Source: CBDDEI01 sp965226775 (GTDB lineage Bacteria > Chloroflexota > Dehalococcoidia > SHYD01). From it: 64,000 bases of DNA. Where the stretch lies: positions 2,108,001-2,172,000 of the forward strand of contig CBDDEI010000002.1 of NCBI GenBank assembly GCA_965226775.1, in the 5' to 3' direction. A program made the translations under genes and the position numbers. A model generated the notes under the pieces. That model had not been told where the DNA came from. It saw only the letters and a list, made by a program, of their open reading frames with translations, and searched no databases. The number at the start of each line of letters is the position of its first letter. Within the stretch, counting starts at the first letter, position 1. This document shows positions 17,485 to 26,135 of this stretch, in pieces.

Positions 17485-17912
17485 CCTATCAACAACCCTG
17501 GCGTCTCTTCACCTTGGAAGAAGCAAAGGAGGCGCTCGTCGCCATTGAGCCGCTGGCGCGGGAAGCCCAGCAGAAGGTCGGCGAGCTGCAATCCTTGCGC
17601 TTGAACCAAGGCCGCGCCTTTCAGGAGACACAGCATACTAATGGACACCACACCAACGGGCACCACGCAGAGGCCGAGGAAAACGCAACCGGCCAGGGCG
17701 AGCGCGCAGAACGGCTGCTGAACGACATCCAAGAGCTTATCAACCAGATCCAGGCGCACGGATGCGAGCTGAAAGACCCGACGCTGGGGCTGCTGGACTT
17801 TCGCGCTATGCGGGACGACAGGATTGTCTATCTATGCTGGAAGCTGGGAGAAGACACTATTGCCTACTGGCACGAGCTGGAAACCGGCTACGCCGGCCGT
17901 CAGCCGCTTTAG
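17481..17912 (+). CDS. DUF2203 family protein
   Basis: This 143-residue protein starts with WRLFTLEEAKEAL and ends with YLCWKLGEDTIAYWHELETGY, which is the DUF2203 pattern. The function is unknown. A His-rich insert containing a duplicated TNGHH motif sits in the middle between two helical parts and could bind metal. The gene is translationally coupled to plsX. Confidence 0.82.
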   Translation: MTYQQPWRLFTLEEAKEALVAIEPLAREAQQKVGELQSLRLNQGRAFQETQHTNGHHTNGHHAEAEENATGQGERAERLLNDIQELINQIQAHGCELKDPTLGLLDFRAMRDDRIVYLCWKLGEDTIAYWHELETGYAGRQPL

Positions 17913-18008
17913 CAGCGTATCTGCATAAGCATCGATAGTAATTTTTTAAAGGTTCGGCTATACTGTTGCTACGCCTAAAAAGCAGCGTGCAACGTTGAAA
18001 GGAGCACC

Positions 18009-18320
18009 ATGATCACGGTAACAACCGATGCAGCAGTTCAATTAAAGCAAATTATGGAGAACCAAGCCCTGACGGACGTCAGCGTGCGTGTATTCGCTCG
18101 CGGTCAGTGCGGTTGTGGCAAGATCCACTTCGGCATGGGTTTTGACGACAAGGTTGCCACCGAGGACCAGGCCATGGAGAGCGAAGGCGTCAAGCTCCTC
18201 TTTGATGAGAAAGTAGCTCCTTCTCTAACTGAGGCAACCATCGACTTCATCGAAACCGAAGCCGGTCAAGGGTTCACTATCAATACGCCCAACGCGCCGG
18301 GCTGCAGCTGCGGCCAGTAG
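18009..18320 (+). CDS. A-type iron-sulfur carrier protein (IscA/ErpA/HesB family)
   Basis: This 103-residue protein has the family architecture: an N-terminal Cys pair in RGQCGCGKIHFGMGF and a C-terminal CSC motif in PGCSCGQ. Together these would hold a transferable Fe-S cluster. An excellent ribosome site, GAAAGGAG, lies upstream of the ATG. It delivers clusters to target enzymes. The N-terminal region has CGC where many members have a single Cys. Confidence 0.85.
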   Translation: MITVTTDAAVQLKQIMENQALTDVSVRVFARGQCGCGKIHFGMGFDDKVATEDQAMESEGVKLLFDEKVAPSLTEATIDFIETEAGQGFTINTPNAPGCSCGQ

Positions 18321-18364
18321 GAGTATTCTAGGGCAGGGATACCTCCCCTCCAGACTGCGCGCGT

Positions 18365-18436
18365 GCCCCTGTAGCTCAGAGGATAGAGCACCGGCCTCCG
18401 GAGCCGGGTGCGAGCGTTCGAGTCGCTCCAGGGGTA
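18365..18436 (+). tRNA. tRNA-Arg (anticodon CCG)
   Basis: All four arms can be drawn. The acceptor GCCCCTG pairs with CAGGGGT (first pair G-U). The D-stem is GCTC/GAGC. The anticodon stem CCGGC/GCCGG encloses the loop CTCCGGA with anticodon CCG. The T-arm is GAGCG-TTCGAGT-CGCTC. The discriminator A is followed by an encoded CCA (18437-18439). Confidence 0.93.
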
Positions 18437-18461
18437 CCATCCCCCCTAACTACAACAGCTA

Positions 18462-18490
18462 AACCCGCTCTTAATCAGGGCGGGTTCTTC
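18462..18490 (+). terminator. Weak terminator-like hairpin after tRNA-Arg
   Basis: AACCCGC (18462-18468) pairs with GCGGGTT (18480-18486) around an 11-base loop, followed only by CTTC. It ends directly before the cyclophilin start codon. The U-tract is poor, so efficiency is doubtful. Confidence 0.45.
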
Positions 18491-18496
18491 ACGAAT

Positions 18497-19250
18497 ATGA
18501 GTCAAACACGTCGTCTGCGGCGGGAAGCCGCACGCCAACAACTACAGCTTCGCCTCAGAAGAGCCCTAGCCACAGGTCGCACGCGCCGCGGGACCTATCC
18601 GTGGTGGGCCTTCTGGTCGTCCCCAAAACGCACCATTGCCGTCATCGCGTCGATAGGTATGGCCCTCGTCATTGGCCTGCCGGCCCTCGCCCCGCCTGCG
18701 CCTAGCGACACTCCCGAGCCGACACCCGCCACTATCTCCGAACCAACGCCAGGTCCAGAGTCCAAGAAAAGATCAGCGCCCCCTGAGATGCAGCTCACCC
18801 AGGAAGCAACGTACTCGGCCGCTATCCGCACCAGCCGCGGCGAAGTTAGGGTGAATTTACTTAGCGCACGAAGCGCCCAATGCAGTGAACAACTTCGTCA
18901 GCCTGGCTAATGACCGCTTCTATACCGATACACCCGTTGCTACCAAGTCCACCGCTGCACAGGTCTACCTGGGCGGTCTGGACCCTGCCGGCGACGAAGG
19001 CCCCGGCTACGGTATCCCCGCGGAGACCACTTCAAGCCAGCCCGCTCTTGGCTCTGTGGTAATGGTGGACCAGGGCGATGGCACCCTAGGCAGTCAGTTC
19101 ATCATTGTGCTGGAAGACCAGCCCACCGTCAGCGGCCCGTACACGGTCATTGGTCGGGTGACGGTGGGCCTGGACGTGGTGCGGCGGCTGACTCCCAACG
19201 ACCAAATCCTAAGCGTAAATATCACTGAAGCGCCGCCGGCTGGCGGATAG
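18497..19250 (+). pseudogene. Membrane-anchored cyclophilin-type peptidyl-prolyl isomerase, split by a one-base insertion
   Basis: The first frame encodes a basic N-terminus, a membrane anchor near residues 48-65, a Pro-rich linker and the start of a cyclophilin fold (AIRTSRGEVRVNLLSA), then goes out of frame. Dropping the C at 18869 joins it to EAPNAVNNFVSLANDRFY, the classic continuation, and the domain then runs to 19250 with GSQFIIVLEDQP. The restored protein is about 250 residues. Cyclophilins catalyse prolyl isomerisation; this one would act outside the membrane. The clean join suggests a sequence error more than decay. Confidence 0.78.
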
Positions 19251-19271
19251 CTTCACTTGTAGGAGCGCTCA

Positions 19272-19637
19272 TTGCACACAGTGGGCGTAGACATCGTCGA
19301 AATTGCGCGGGTAGAAGCAGCTCTCGAGCGCTGGGGGGCGCGCTTCCTCAATCGCATCTACACGGACAAAGAGATCCGCTATTGCCGCGGGCGTGTTCCA
19401 GAACTGGCCGCTCGGTTTGCCGCTAAAGAAGCGGTCATGAAGGCGCTGGGAACCGGCATTAGAGGCGTGGGCTGGCGAGACATTGAGGTGCTCCCCATGC
19501 GCAGCGGCAAGCCTCTGGTCTTCCTCCACGGACGCGCTCAGCAACGGGCGCAGACGCTGGGCTTGGAGGACTTTGCTATCAGCCTCACCCATTCCAGAGA
19601 ATTTGCCATCGCTTCGGTGGTAAGTGGCTTCGGATAG
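19272..19637 (+). CDS. acpS: Holo-[acyl-carrier-protein] synthase
   Basis: This 121-residue protein has the AcpS motifs GVDIVEIARV at the N-terminus and RFAAKEAVMKALG in the middle, which bind magnesium and CoA. It transfers 4'-phosphopantetheine to acyl carrier protein. The start is TTG at 19272, with AGGAG upstream; no ATG gives the conserved N-terminus. The next gene overlaps its end by 14 bases. Confidence 0.92.
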   Translation: MHTVGVDIVEIARVEAALERWGARFLNRIYTDKEIRYCRGRVPELAARFAAKEAVMKALGTGIRGVGWRDIEVLPMRSGKPLVFLHGRAQQRAQTLGLEDFAISLTHSREFAIASVVSGFG

Positions 19638-20415
19638 CGGCGGCAACTCCTCCCGCCAAAGGCGCATCCCCAGGGTGCTGATTCCCACGCCCTTCGTCTC
19701 TCTTATTGTCGTGCTCCTCGTCGGGCTTGCGAGCGCCGCCGCGGGCAGCCGCACCACGGAGCGCTCAGTTACCGTTCAGCGTGAGGTTACCATTGCGCCT
19801 GAAGCTACCACCGCCCAGGCCGCGGCGGCCTCCCCTATCAGCACGGTTGCCACCGGCCCCACTTTTATCACCGGCGGCACGATTATCACCGGAAGAGCTG
19901 AAACCCTGGTGCTCCATTCGGCCGACGTGTTGCCGCTGTCTCGAGACTTGCGCTTATCCGAGGACCAAAGCGGCCCCCTCGACTCGGCTTTGGCGAACGG
20001 ACGCTGGCCCACGCCCACGGGCGAACAGTACAATGCGTGGGGACGAGCCGATGGCCATCGGACCACATACCAGCGCAGGCACCTCGATACCGACTCCAGC
20101 GCGCCGGTAGAAGTCTACTCCCAGGTCGATGTCTTCAGCTCGGTCTCCGGCGCACAACAGGCCTTAGAGGCGGTATCAGCAGAGCGGCGCGCGGCCCCCG
20201 CCGTTCCGCTTTCCTACAAAAGGATTGCCAATGCCTCATTTATTCTTATAGGCGCCAATGGCCCCTTTGTCCAGACGCTGGTAGTCTTCCGGAAGGACAG
20301 TGCTGTGGCTCAGGTGCTGGTTACAAGCTATAGAGAGCATCCACCTCAGCAAGCTGCGGTAATACTGGCACACCTGCTGGAGGAGCGCATCGAGCTGCTG
20401 GGAGGCGGCCAGTGA
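19624..20415 (+). CDS. Hypothetical membrane-anchored protein between acpS and nnrD
   Basis: This 263-residue protein starts at GTG 19624, inside acpS. One transmembrane segment lies near residues 24-42, followed by a low-complexity Ala/Thr-rich stretch and a predicted extracytoplasmic domain of about 160 residues. I do not recognise the domain. It overlaps both neighbours (14 bases with acpS, 4 bases GTGA with nnrD), so it belongs to the operon. Confidence 0.6.
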   Translation: MASDSGGNSSRQRRIPRVLIPTPFVSLIVVLLVGLASAAAGSRTTERSVTVQREVTIAPEATTAQAAAASPISTVATGPTFITGGTIITGRAETLVLHSADVLPLSRDLRLSEDQSGPLDSALANGRWPTPTGEQYNAWGRADGHRTTYQRRHLDTDSSAPVEVYSQVDVFSSVSGAQQALEAVSAERRAAPAVPLSYKRIANASFILIGANGPFVQTLVVFRKDSAVAQVLVTSYREHPPQQAAVILAHLLEERIELLGGGQ

Positions 20416-21953
20416 AGGTCGTTACCATAGCCCAGATGCGTGCCTTGGAGGAGCACGCCTTCCAGGAGGGGATGTCATCACCCATGCTTATGGAACGGGC
20501 GGGGCTAGAGACGGCCCGCGGTGTGCGTGACCAGCTCGGCGGGGCAGCCGGACGGCGCATAGTGGTGCTGGTTGGGCCCGGCAACAACGGCGGCGATGCC
20601 CTGGTGGCCGCGCGCTATCTCTCCGACTGGGGTGCGCTCCCCCACCTCTTTCTCCTGACCGCCCGCGCAGCCTCCGACTCCAACTTCCAGGCCACCCAAG
20701 AGCGTCGTATTCCTGCAACCCTTGCCGGCGACTCCACTTATCTCCCTGCGTTGCAACACGCGCTACGTCAAGGCGAGGCCGTGCTGGACGGCGTTCTGGG
20801 CATTGGCAGCGAGCGCCCGTTGGAAGGCATCTTCAAGGAGACGCTGGAGTTAGTCCGTCAGGGCAAGGCACAGCGGCCCAGCCTGCAGCTCATCGCCGTA
20901 GATGTGCCCACAGGGCTGGGCGCAGACACCGGCGCCGCCGACCCCAGCGCCTTTCCCGCAGATACTACTATCTCCCTCGGTGCGCCTAAGCGCGGCCTCT
21001 TTGCATTTCCCGGCGCAGCTCTGGTGGGGCGATTGCTTACCGCGGACATTGGTCTACCGCCGGAATGGAGCGCAGACCTTCCCGTGACGCTGCTGACGGC
21101 GGCGTACGCCCGCAGCCTGCTCCCCGGCCGCTCTCTGGACGCCAACAAGGGCACCTTTGGCCGTGTGCTGGTAGTGGCCGGGTCGAGCAACTACCCAGGG
21201 GCGGCTATCCTGGCCTGTCGCGGCGCAACCCGCGCCGGCGCCGGCTTGGTGACGCTGGCTGCGCCACCGTCTGCGATAGACGCCGTGGTTGCGGCCATGC
21301 CAGAGACCACCTATCTCCCGCTCTCGGATGCGCCATCGAGCGATGTGAAGGCCCTGCTCACTGCGAGCAGCTACGACGCACTTCTTGTGGGCTGCGGTCT
21401 TGGCGCACAGCCCGCCTCGAACGCGCTGGTCTCCGGCCTCTTATTGGATAACCCGGACCTGCCACCCAGTCTGGTCATTGACGCCGACGGCCTGAACATT
21501 CTGGCGGGCATCCCTGAATGGTGGAGGCGTCTCAGCCGCCCCGCCGTTATCACGCCACACCCAGGAGAGATGGCGCGCCTGTTGAACACCACCATACCGG
21601 CTGTGCAGCAAGACCGCATCGCCACGGCTACTAGCGCCGCGCAGTCATGGGGCTGCGTAGTGGTGCTCAAGGGCGCCCACACGGTCATCGCAGCGCCGGA
21701 CGGGCAGTCCTTGGTCAGCCCCTTTGCCAACCCCGCGCTGGCAACCGCGGGCACGGGCGACGTGCTGGCGGGCGCACTCGCCGGCCTGCTGGCCCAGGGC
21801 GCTTCACCCTTTGACGCGGCGGGCGCAGCGGTCTACGCCCACGGCCTCGCCGGAGAGCGCTTCTTCCAAACCCACGGCAATGCGGGCCTGCTCGCGTCTG
21901 AACTGGCATCGCTGCTGCCCGACGCGCTCACCGCCATGCGGCAGGGGACTTAG
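20412..21953 (+). CDS. nnrD: Bifunctional NAD(P)H-hydrate epimerase / ADP-dependent NAD(P)H-hydrate dehydratase
   Basis: This 513-residue protein is a fusion. The YjeF_N epimerase domain covers about residues 1-215, with VLVGPGNNGGDALVAARYL. The ribokinase-like dehydratase follows, with TPHPGEMARLL and the catalytic ATAGTGDVLAGALAGLL near the end. It repairs damaged NAD(P)H hydrates. Start is GTG 20412, overlapping the previous stop. Confidence 0.92.
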   Translation: MKVVTIAQMRALEEHAFQEGMSSPMLMERAGLETARGVRDQLGGAAGRRIVVLVGPGNNGGDALVAARYLSDWGALPHLFLLTARAASDSNFQATQERRIPATLAGDSTYLPALQHALRQGEAVLDGVLGIGSERPLEGIFKETLELVRQGKAQRPSLQLIAVDVPTGLGADTGAADPSAFPADTTISLGAPKRGLFAFPGAALVGRLLTADIGLPPEWSADLPVTLLTAAYARSLLPGRSLDANKGTFGRVLVVAGSSNYPGAAILACRGATRAGAGLVTLAAPPSAIDAVVAAMPETTYLPLSDAPSSDVKALLTASSYDALLVGCGLGAQPASNALVSGLLLDNPDLPPSLVIDADGLNILAGIPEWWRRLSRPAVITPHPGEMARLLNTTIPAVQQDRIATATSAAQSWGCVVVLKGAHTVIAAPDGQSLVSPFANPALATAGTGDVLAGALAGLLAQGASPFDAAGAAVYAHGLAGERFFQTHGNAGLLASELASLLPDALTAMRQGT

Positions 21954-21957
21954 TAGC

Positions 21958-22545
21958 GTGATCGCCGGACTACTGTTGGCCGCGGGCGAGTCCCGTCGCA
22001 TGGGTTCACCCAAGCCGCTGCTGGACTGGCATGGCCGCCCGCTGGTGCAACATCAGGTGCGGGAGCTGCGGCGCGGCGGCTGCGACCTCGTGGTGGTGGT
22101 GCTAGGCCATCAGGCGGGCCGAGTGGAGTCCTTTGTCCAAGCATCCCAGGCGCAAGTAGTCTACAACGCCGACTATCGGGAGGGCAGGGCAAGCTCGGTG
22201 CGGGCGGGCGCTCAAGCACTGCCGGGCAACCTGGACTGGATTGTAGTGCTGGGCGTTGATCAGCCTCGCCCTGCAGGAGTCGTTGCCACCATAGTCAAGG
22301 CGGCGCGCCAGAGCGATGCCAGCATCCTGCTACCGGTCTACCAGGGACGCCACGGCCACCCCACGCTGTTCTCGGGGCGTCTCCTGGCGGAGATGGCGCA
22401 GGTGCAGGACGAGACCCTCGGCCTGCGGGCGGTCGTTCGCCGCCACGAATCCGAGTTGCGGGATGTGCCCGTGGACACCGGTGCAGTGTTGCTGGACCTC
22501 AACACACCCCAGGACTACACACGAGCCCTTGCATCAAGTCGGTAG
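21958..22545 (+). CDS. MocA/MobA-like nucleotidyltransferase
   Basis: This 195-residue protein starts at GTG 21958; the frame is open upstream, but that part overlaps nnrD. It has the NTP-binding signature LLLAAGESRRMGSPKPLL and a GVDQPRP motif, close to the GDQP of molybdenum cofactor cytidylyltransferases. The MocA group transfers CMP or GMP to molybdopterin. No other molybdenum gene is near, so the substrate is uncertain. Confidence 0.82.
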   Translation: MIAGLLLAAGESRRMGSPKPLLDWHGRPLVQHQVRELRRGGCDLVVVVLGHQAGRVESFVQASQAQVVYNADYREGRASSVRAGAQALPGNLDWIVVLGVDQPRPAGVVATIVKAARQSDASILLPVYQGRHGHPTLFSGRLLAEMAQVQDETLGLRAVVRRHESELRDVPVDTGAVLLDLNTPQDYTRALASSR

Positions 22546-22595
22546 AAAGCTGCCGTCAAGCAGAAGCGTCATGCAACCATCTCTATTGGGAAGTT

Positions 22596-22641
22596 CAGAG
22601 GGGTAGTCCCTCTGACAGAGGTTCTAGGGGGCATCTCCCCC
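22596..22641. repeat. Tandem GC-rich hairpins between two genes
   Basis: CAGAGGG-GTAGT-CCCTCTG (22596-22614) is followed by GGGGG-CATCT-CCCCC (22627-22641). Both have perfect arms and 5-base loops. They may form a terminator for the operon ending with the MocA-like gene, or a dispersed repeat element; no T-run follows the second hairpin. Confidence 0.55.
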
Positions 22642-22709
22642 ATAGTATTTCGATAATCTACTCCTTGAACCCCATTGACGGAGTTGGGAGTGATACAAGG
22701 ACGAAAATT

Positions 22710-23366
22710 ATGGCAATTAGAGTCTTTTCAGATATAGGCCCCTTTGGCAACAACGTCTACTTGGTCTGGGACGAGGTCAGCAAGGAGACTATGGTTGTGG
22801 ACACCTCCCTGGGCAGTGAGCGCGTGTGGGACGTCATCCAGCAAGAAGGGCTGACGTTAAGCTGCATTCTCAACACCCACGGCCACCTGGACCACCTGAT
22901 CAACAACGCCTACTTCAAGGGTAAAGCGCCCGGCGCGGGGCTGATCCTGCACAAGGACGACCTCTTCCTGCTGGAGGGCATGGTGGAGGATGCCAAGCGC
23001 TGGGGGGTGAACGTTGCGCCCTCTCCTGCGCCCGACCGCTTCATTGAGGGCGGTCAGCAGATCACGCTGGGCGAAACCCACTTCCAGGTGCTCCACACGC
23101 CCGGCCATACGCCCGGCAGCGTGTCCGTCTACGGCGAGGGCTGGGTGATTGCGGGCGATACGCTCTTCCAGGGCGCAATCGGCCGCTGCGACCTGCCGGG
23201 CGGGGATATGCCTCAGCTGCTGACTTCTATCCGGGAGCAGTTGTTAACGCTGCCGCCGGACACTACGGTCTACCCCGGACACGGCGCTAAGACAACCATC
23301 GGCGACGAACTAGTCGATAACCCCTACCTCCAGGAAAGCTTCCTCAAGCGTGTAGGGCTGGCGTAG
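22710..23366 (+). CDS. Metallo-beta-lactamase-fold hydrolase, glyoxalase II-like
   Basis: This 218-residue protein has the dinuclear metal motif NTHGHLDHL, then HTPGHTPGSV, AGDTLFQ and PGHGAKT, in the order of hydroxyacylglutathione hydrolase-like enzymes. The start at ATG 22710 (MAIRVFSD) fits the family better than the upstream in-frame ATG at 22665. It probably hydrolyses a thioester; the thiol used is unknown. Confidence 0.87.
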   Translation: MAIRVFSDIGPFGNNVYLVWDEVSKETMVVDTSLGSERVWDVIQQEGLTLSCILNTHGHLDHLINNAYFKGKAPGAGLILHKDDLFLLEGMVEDAKRWGVNVAPSPAPDRFIEGGQQITLGETHFQVLHTPGHTPGSVSVYGEGWVIAGDTLFQGAIGRCDLPGGDMPQLLTSIREQLLTLPPDTTVYPGHGAKTTIGDELVDNPYLQESFLKRVGLA

Positions 23367-23468
23367 CATACCCGCAACATTGCTTGCGGCTTCGCCGTGC
23401 CCTTTGGTCCCATACAACAAGAAATGGGAACGCCCGGAAGCCACGCCCTCTGCAAGCCTCTGTAGGCT

Positions 23469-24071
23469 TTAGAAATCCAGCCCTGGCTGCGCCTTGATCC
23501 CCTGCTTGTAGGGGTGCTTTACCTCTCGCATCTCGGTAACCAGGTCGGCGTACTCGGTAAGCGCCGGGTCGGCCTTACGGCCGGTCAGGATGACGTGCAG
23601 GTGCGGGGGCCGCGCCCGCAATGCTTCTAAGACTTCCTCAACAGGGACCCAGCCGTAGGTGATGGGGTAGGTGATCTCGTCCAGCACCACCACCTGATAC
23701 TCCGGTGCTTGCAGTTTCTCCTTGGCCGCATCCCAGGCCTCGCGCGCCAGCGCCTTATCCCGCTCGATGTCCTTGGAGAGCCAGGTAAAGCCGCCGCCCA
23801 GGCTGATGATCTCGATGTCCAGCTTGCGGGCTGCGTGGTGCTCACCATACATGCTCGTGCTCTGCTTGATGAACTGTACGATGACCACCTTCATGCCCCG
23901 GCCCCACGCGCGGAACACCACGCCTAGCGCTGCGGTGGTCTTGCCCTTGCCGTCGCCGGTGTTGACGACTACCAGGCCCCGACGCGTCGAGCCGCCTTCG
24001 GAGATACTACGGCGGCCCTGGGTTTCGTCTTGGGCCGCCGCTTCTTGCTCTGGGTGTGGCTCTTGTGTCAC
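23469..24071 (-). CDS. cobO: Cob(I)alamin adenosyltransferase, CobO/BtuR type
   Basis: This 200-residue protein has the P-loop NTGDGKGKTTAALGV near residue 37, VVLDEITYPI and the LTGRKADP segment of CobA/CobO enzymes. It adenosylates corrinoids to give the B12 coenzyme. An N-terminal extension of about 30 residues is Glu/Gln-rich and probably disordered. The start overlaps the stop of asd by 4 bases. Confidence 0.9.
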   Translation of the reverse strand: MTQEPHPEQEAAAQDETQGRRSISEGGSTRRGLVVVNTGDGKGKTTAALGVVFRAWGRGMKVVIVQFIKQSTSMYGEHHAARKLDIEIISLGGGFTWLSKDIERDKALAREAWDAAKEKLQAPEYQVVVLDEITYPITYGWVPVEEVLEALRARPPHLHVILTGRKADPALTEYADLVTEMREVKHPYKQGIKAQPGLDF

Positions 24072-25144
24072 GGAAGAAGGTCTCGCTGTTTGAGCAGCTC
24101 TCCTACGAGCACCGCGCCCTTGGCGGCGCCCATCTTGGTGTTATGGGAGAGGAGCACGTACTTGATGCCGTTGTCCAGCGCGCCATCCTCTCGTATGCGA
24201 CCCACTACCGTCGCCATGCCGTCTTCGGTGTCGCGGTCAAGACGAGGCTGCGGACGGAAAGGGTCGTCGCTCACGACAATCATATGCTCAGGCGCGGAGG
24301 GCAACCCTAGCGGCTGCAGCACCGGCGCGTAGGACTCCATCACCGCACGGATGTCGGCCACGCTAGCCGGGCGCTCGGTAGAGAGGAAGACCGTCTCCGT
24401 GTGGCCGTCCATCACATTGACCCGGGTGCAGGTGCAGCTGATACGAAAGTCCGCGTCAGCAATAGCGCCTTCTCCCAAGCGGCCCAGGATCTTCTTGCTC
24501 TCTAGCTCAACTCGCTGCTCTTCATTGGGGATGTAGGGAATTACATTGTCCAGAATATCTAAGCCCAGCACGCCGCCGGCACGGCCCGCGCCAGACATAG
24601 CCTGCATGGAGGTCATGAGCACTTGGCGCACCCCAAAAGCGTCCATGATGGGGCGCATGGTCACCGCCAGGCCGGTGGTGGTGCAGTTGGGCTGGGTAAC
24701 GATGTAACCATGCCAGCCGCGCTCTCTCCGTTGCCGCTCAATCAAGGATGTGTGGTCGTCATTAACACCGGGGATGAGCACCGGCACGTCCGGTTCGTCT
24801 CTAAATGATCGCGCAGTGCTGATGACTACGGCATGCTTAGCAAAACGGGGCTCCAGCTCCTTTGCGGCCGCCGTCTCCAATCCGGAGAAGTAGATATCTG
24901 CCTCGGTGCCGTCCAGCTTGTCGGCCTCTACCACGGGCATCTCTAGGACATCCTTATCCGGAGCTTCGTCGCAATACCAATGCGTTGCGCCGGAAGGATC
25001 ACGCAGCGCATCCTTGTAGCTCTTGCCGGCGGAGCGTTCGGATGCGGCGAGTAGTGAAAGCTGGAACCAGGGGTGCTTTTGGAGGGCCACCACAAACTGC
25101 TGGCCTACTACTCCGGTGGCACCAATGACTGCGGCGCGAAGCAT
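24068..25144 (-). CDS. asd: Aspartate-semialdehyde dehydrogenase, archaeal/fungal type
   Basis: This 358-residue protein has the NADP-binding motif AVIGATGVVGQQFV and the active-site Cys in QPNCTTTGLAV. Length and motifs fit the archaeal-type subfamily. It makes aspartate semialdehyde for lysine, threonine and methionine. Upstream, a TATAAT-like -10 (25205-25200) is followed by the inverted repeat TAGGCG-AGAA-CGCCTA (25181-25196), which could be an operator or a leader hairpin. Confidence 0.92.
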   Translation of the reverse strand: MLRAAVIGATGVVGQQFVVALQKHPWFQLSLLAASERSAGKSYKDALRDPSGATHWYCDEAPDKDVLEMPVVEADKLDGTEADIYFSGLETAAAKELEPRFAKHAVVISTARSFRDEPDVPVLIPGVNDDHTSLIERQRRERGWHGYIVTQPNCTTTGLAVTMRPIMDAFGVRQVLMTSMQAMSGAGRAGGVLGLDILDNVIPYIPNEEQRVELESKKILGRLGEGAIADADFRISCTCTRVNVMDGHTETVFLSTERPASVADIRAVMESYAPVLQPLGLPSAPEHMIVVSDDPFRPQPRLDRDTEDGMATVVGRIREDGALDNGIKYVLLSHNTKMGAAKGAVLVGELLKQRDLLP

Positions 25145-25276
25145 GGGTATGGGTATCCTTTCGATGAAAAGTTGAAACTATAGGCGAGAACGCCTAACAA
25201 TTATAGCATCACTTAGGCGCTACGGGGAGACGTGTTGCGGCTGACAATGGGGCAGTCGATACAGCCGAGTTCCCGA

Positions 25277-26002
25277 TCATGGCCTCGGCGGGCTGATGTT
25301 CTGCGCCACGCTAACGTTACGGGGCAACGGATCCTCCATGAGCAGCGCCCGCCGCGGCGTGAAGGGTAGCGTGATGATGTAGCTGCTAGCCGTGTTCGTG
25401 GAGCTACTAGCCGTGTTCGCGGAGATGTACCAAAACCCGGAGCGAGGCCGCCCGCCGTCATTCAGCGTATCGGGGTCGGAGAAGGGGATGTCCGCCGATT
25501 TCCGGGTAGGCAACTCCACGATCGTGAAGTGGAGATGCGGCGAGCCACAGACATAGCCCGTCTTGCCGGTCACGGCCAACGCGTCTCCGGCCCTTACCGT
25601 TGCGCCTTCAAGCGGAACCACGCTCTGGGGAGCTAGGTGCCTGTAGATCGATCCGTACCCATCGCCGTGGTCCAGCACCACATAGTTGTCCTGCCCTGAA
25701 GAAGCAGGATCGCAGTCGGGGCTGGTGGGGTAGTCTTCCTCCAGCTCCACGACCGTCCCGTCACTACTGGCGAGTACGGTGAAGGTGCCATCGCCGGTGG
25801 GCGCGGGGGCAAAGTCGTAAGCATACTTGGAGTAATAGCTCTGGTGCGTGCCTTGGGCCTGTCCCTGGAAGACGTACATCCGCTGACCTGCTTCCCAGGG
25901 CAGCAGGAACACCGGCGCTGCGACCGCTGAACGGAGACCGGCTCCCCCAGACAACGCCGTAAGAGCCAGTAAGAGAAGGCCGGCGGCTCCCGCTACGCGC
26001 AA
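25277..26002 (-). CDS. Secreted M23-family peptidase-like protein with an altered zinc site
   Basis: This 241-residue protein has a signal peptide ending AVAAP. An M23/LytM-like domain follows, with YDFAP, DHGDGYGSIYRHL and the C-terminal HLHF zinc motif. In active enzymes a His stands four residues before the Asp; here it is a Lys (KYAYD). It may be catalytically inactive or have a shifted ligand. A small tandem duplication (NTASS twice) lies in the C-terminal part. Likely role: cell wall binding or hydrolysis. Confidence 0.72.
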   Translation of the reverse strand: MRVAGAAGLLLLALTALSGGAGLRSAVAAPVFLLPWEAGQRMYVFQGQAQGTHQSYYSKYAYDFAPAPTGDGTFTVLASSDGTVVELEEDYPTSPDCDPASSGQDNYVVLDHGDGYGSIYRHLAPQSVVPLEGATVRAGDALAVTGKTGYVCGSPHLHFTIVELPTRKSADIPFSDPDTLNDGGRPRSGFWYISANTASSSTNTASSYIITLPFTPRRALLMEDPLPRNVSVAQNISPPRP

Positions 26003-26135
26003 GAAACCCGGCCATTTTCGCCAGGCGCCATTCTTAACTTGCCGTGGTTGTGCCCCTATGGCTACCCCCTCAAACGCGCGCAGGTTGCCTCATTTGTTCT
26101 AACGGGGATAGGGGAAAGAAGTTTCGGAAGGGGCG

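Noticed and set aside
18497..19250. Programmed frameshifting in the cyclophilin gene
   Set aside because: No slippery heptamer or downstream structure is visible, and six other genes show similar one-base breaks, so an error is more likely.
23372..23389. CCGCAA-N6-TTGCGG as terminator of the MBL gene
   Set aside because: The stem is only 6 bp and is followed by CTTCGCC, not a T-run; too weak to call.
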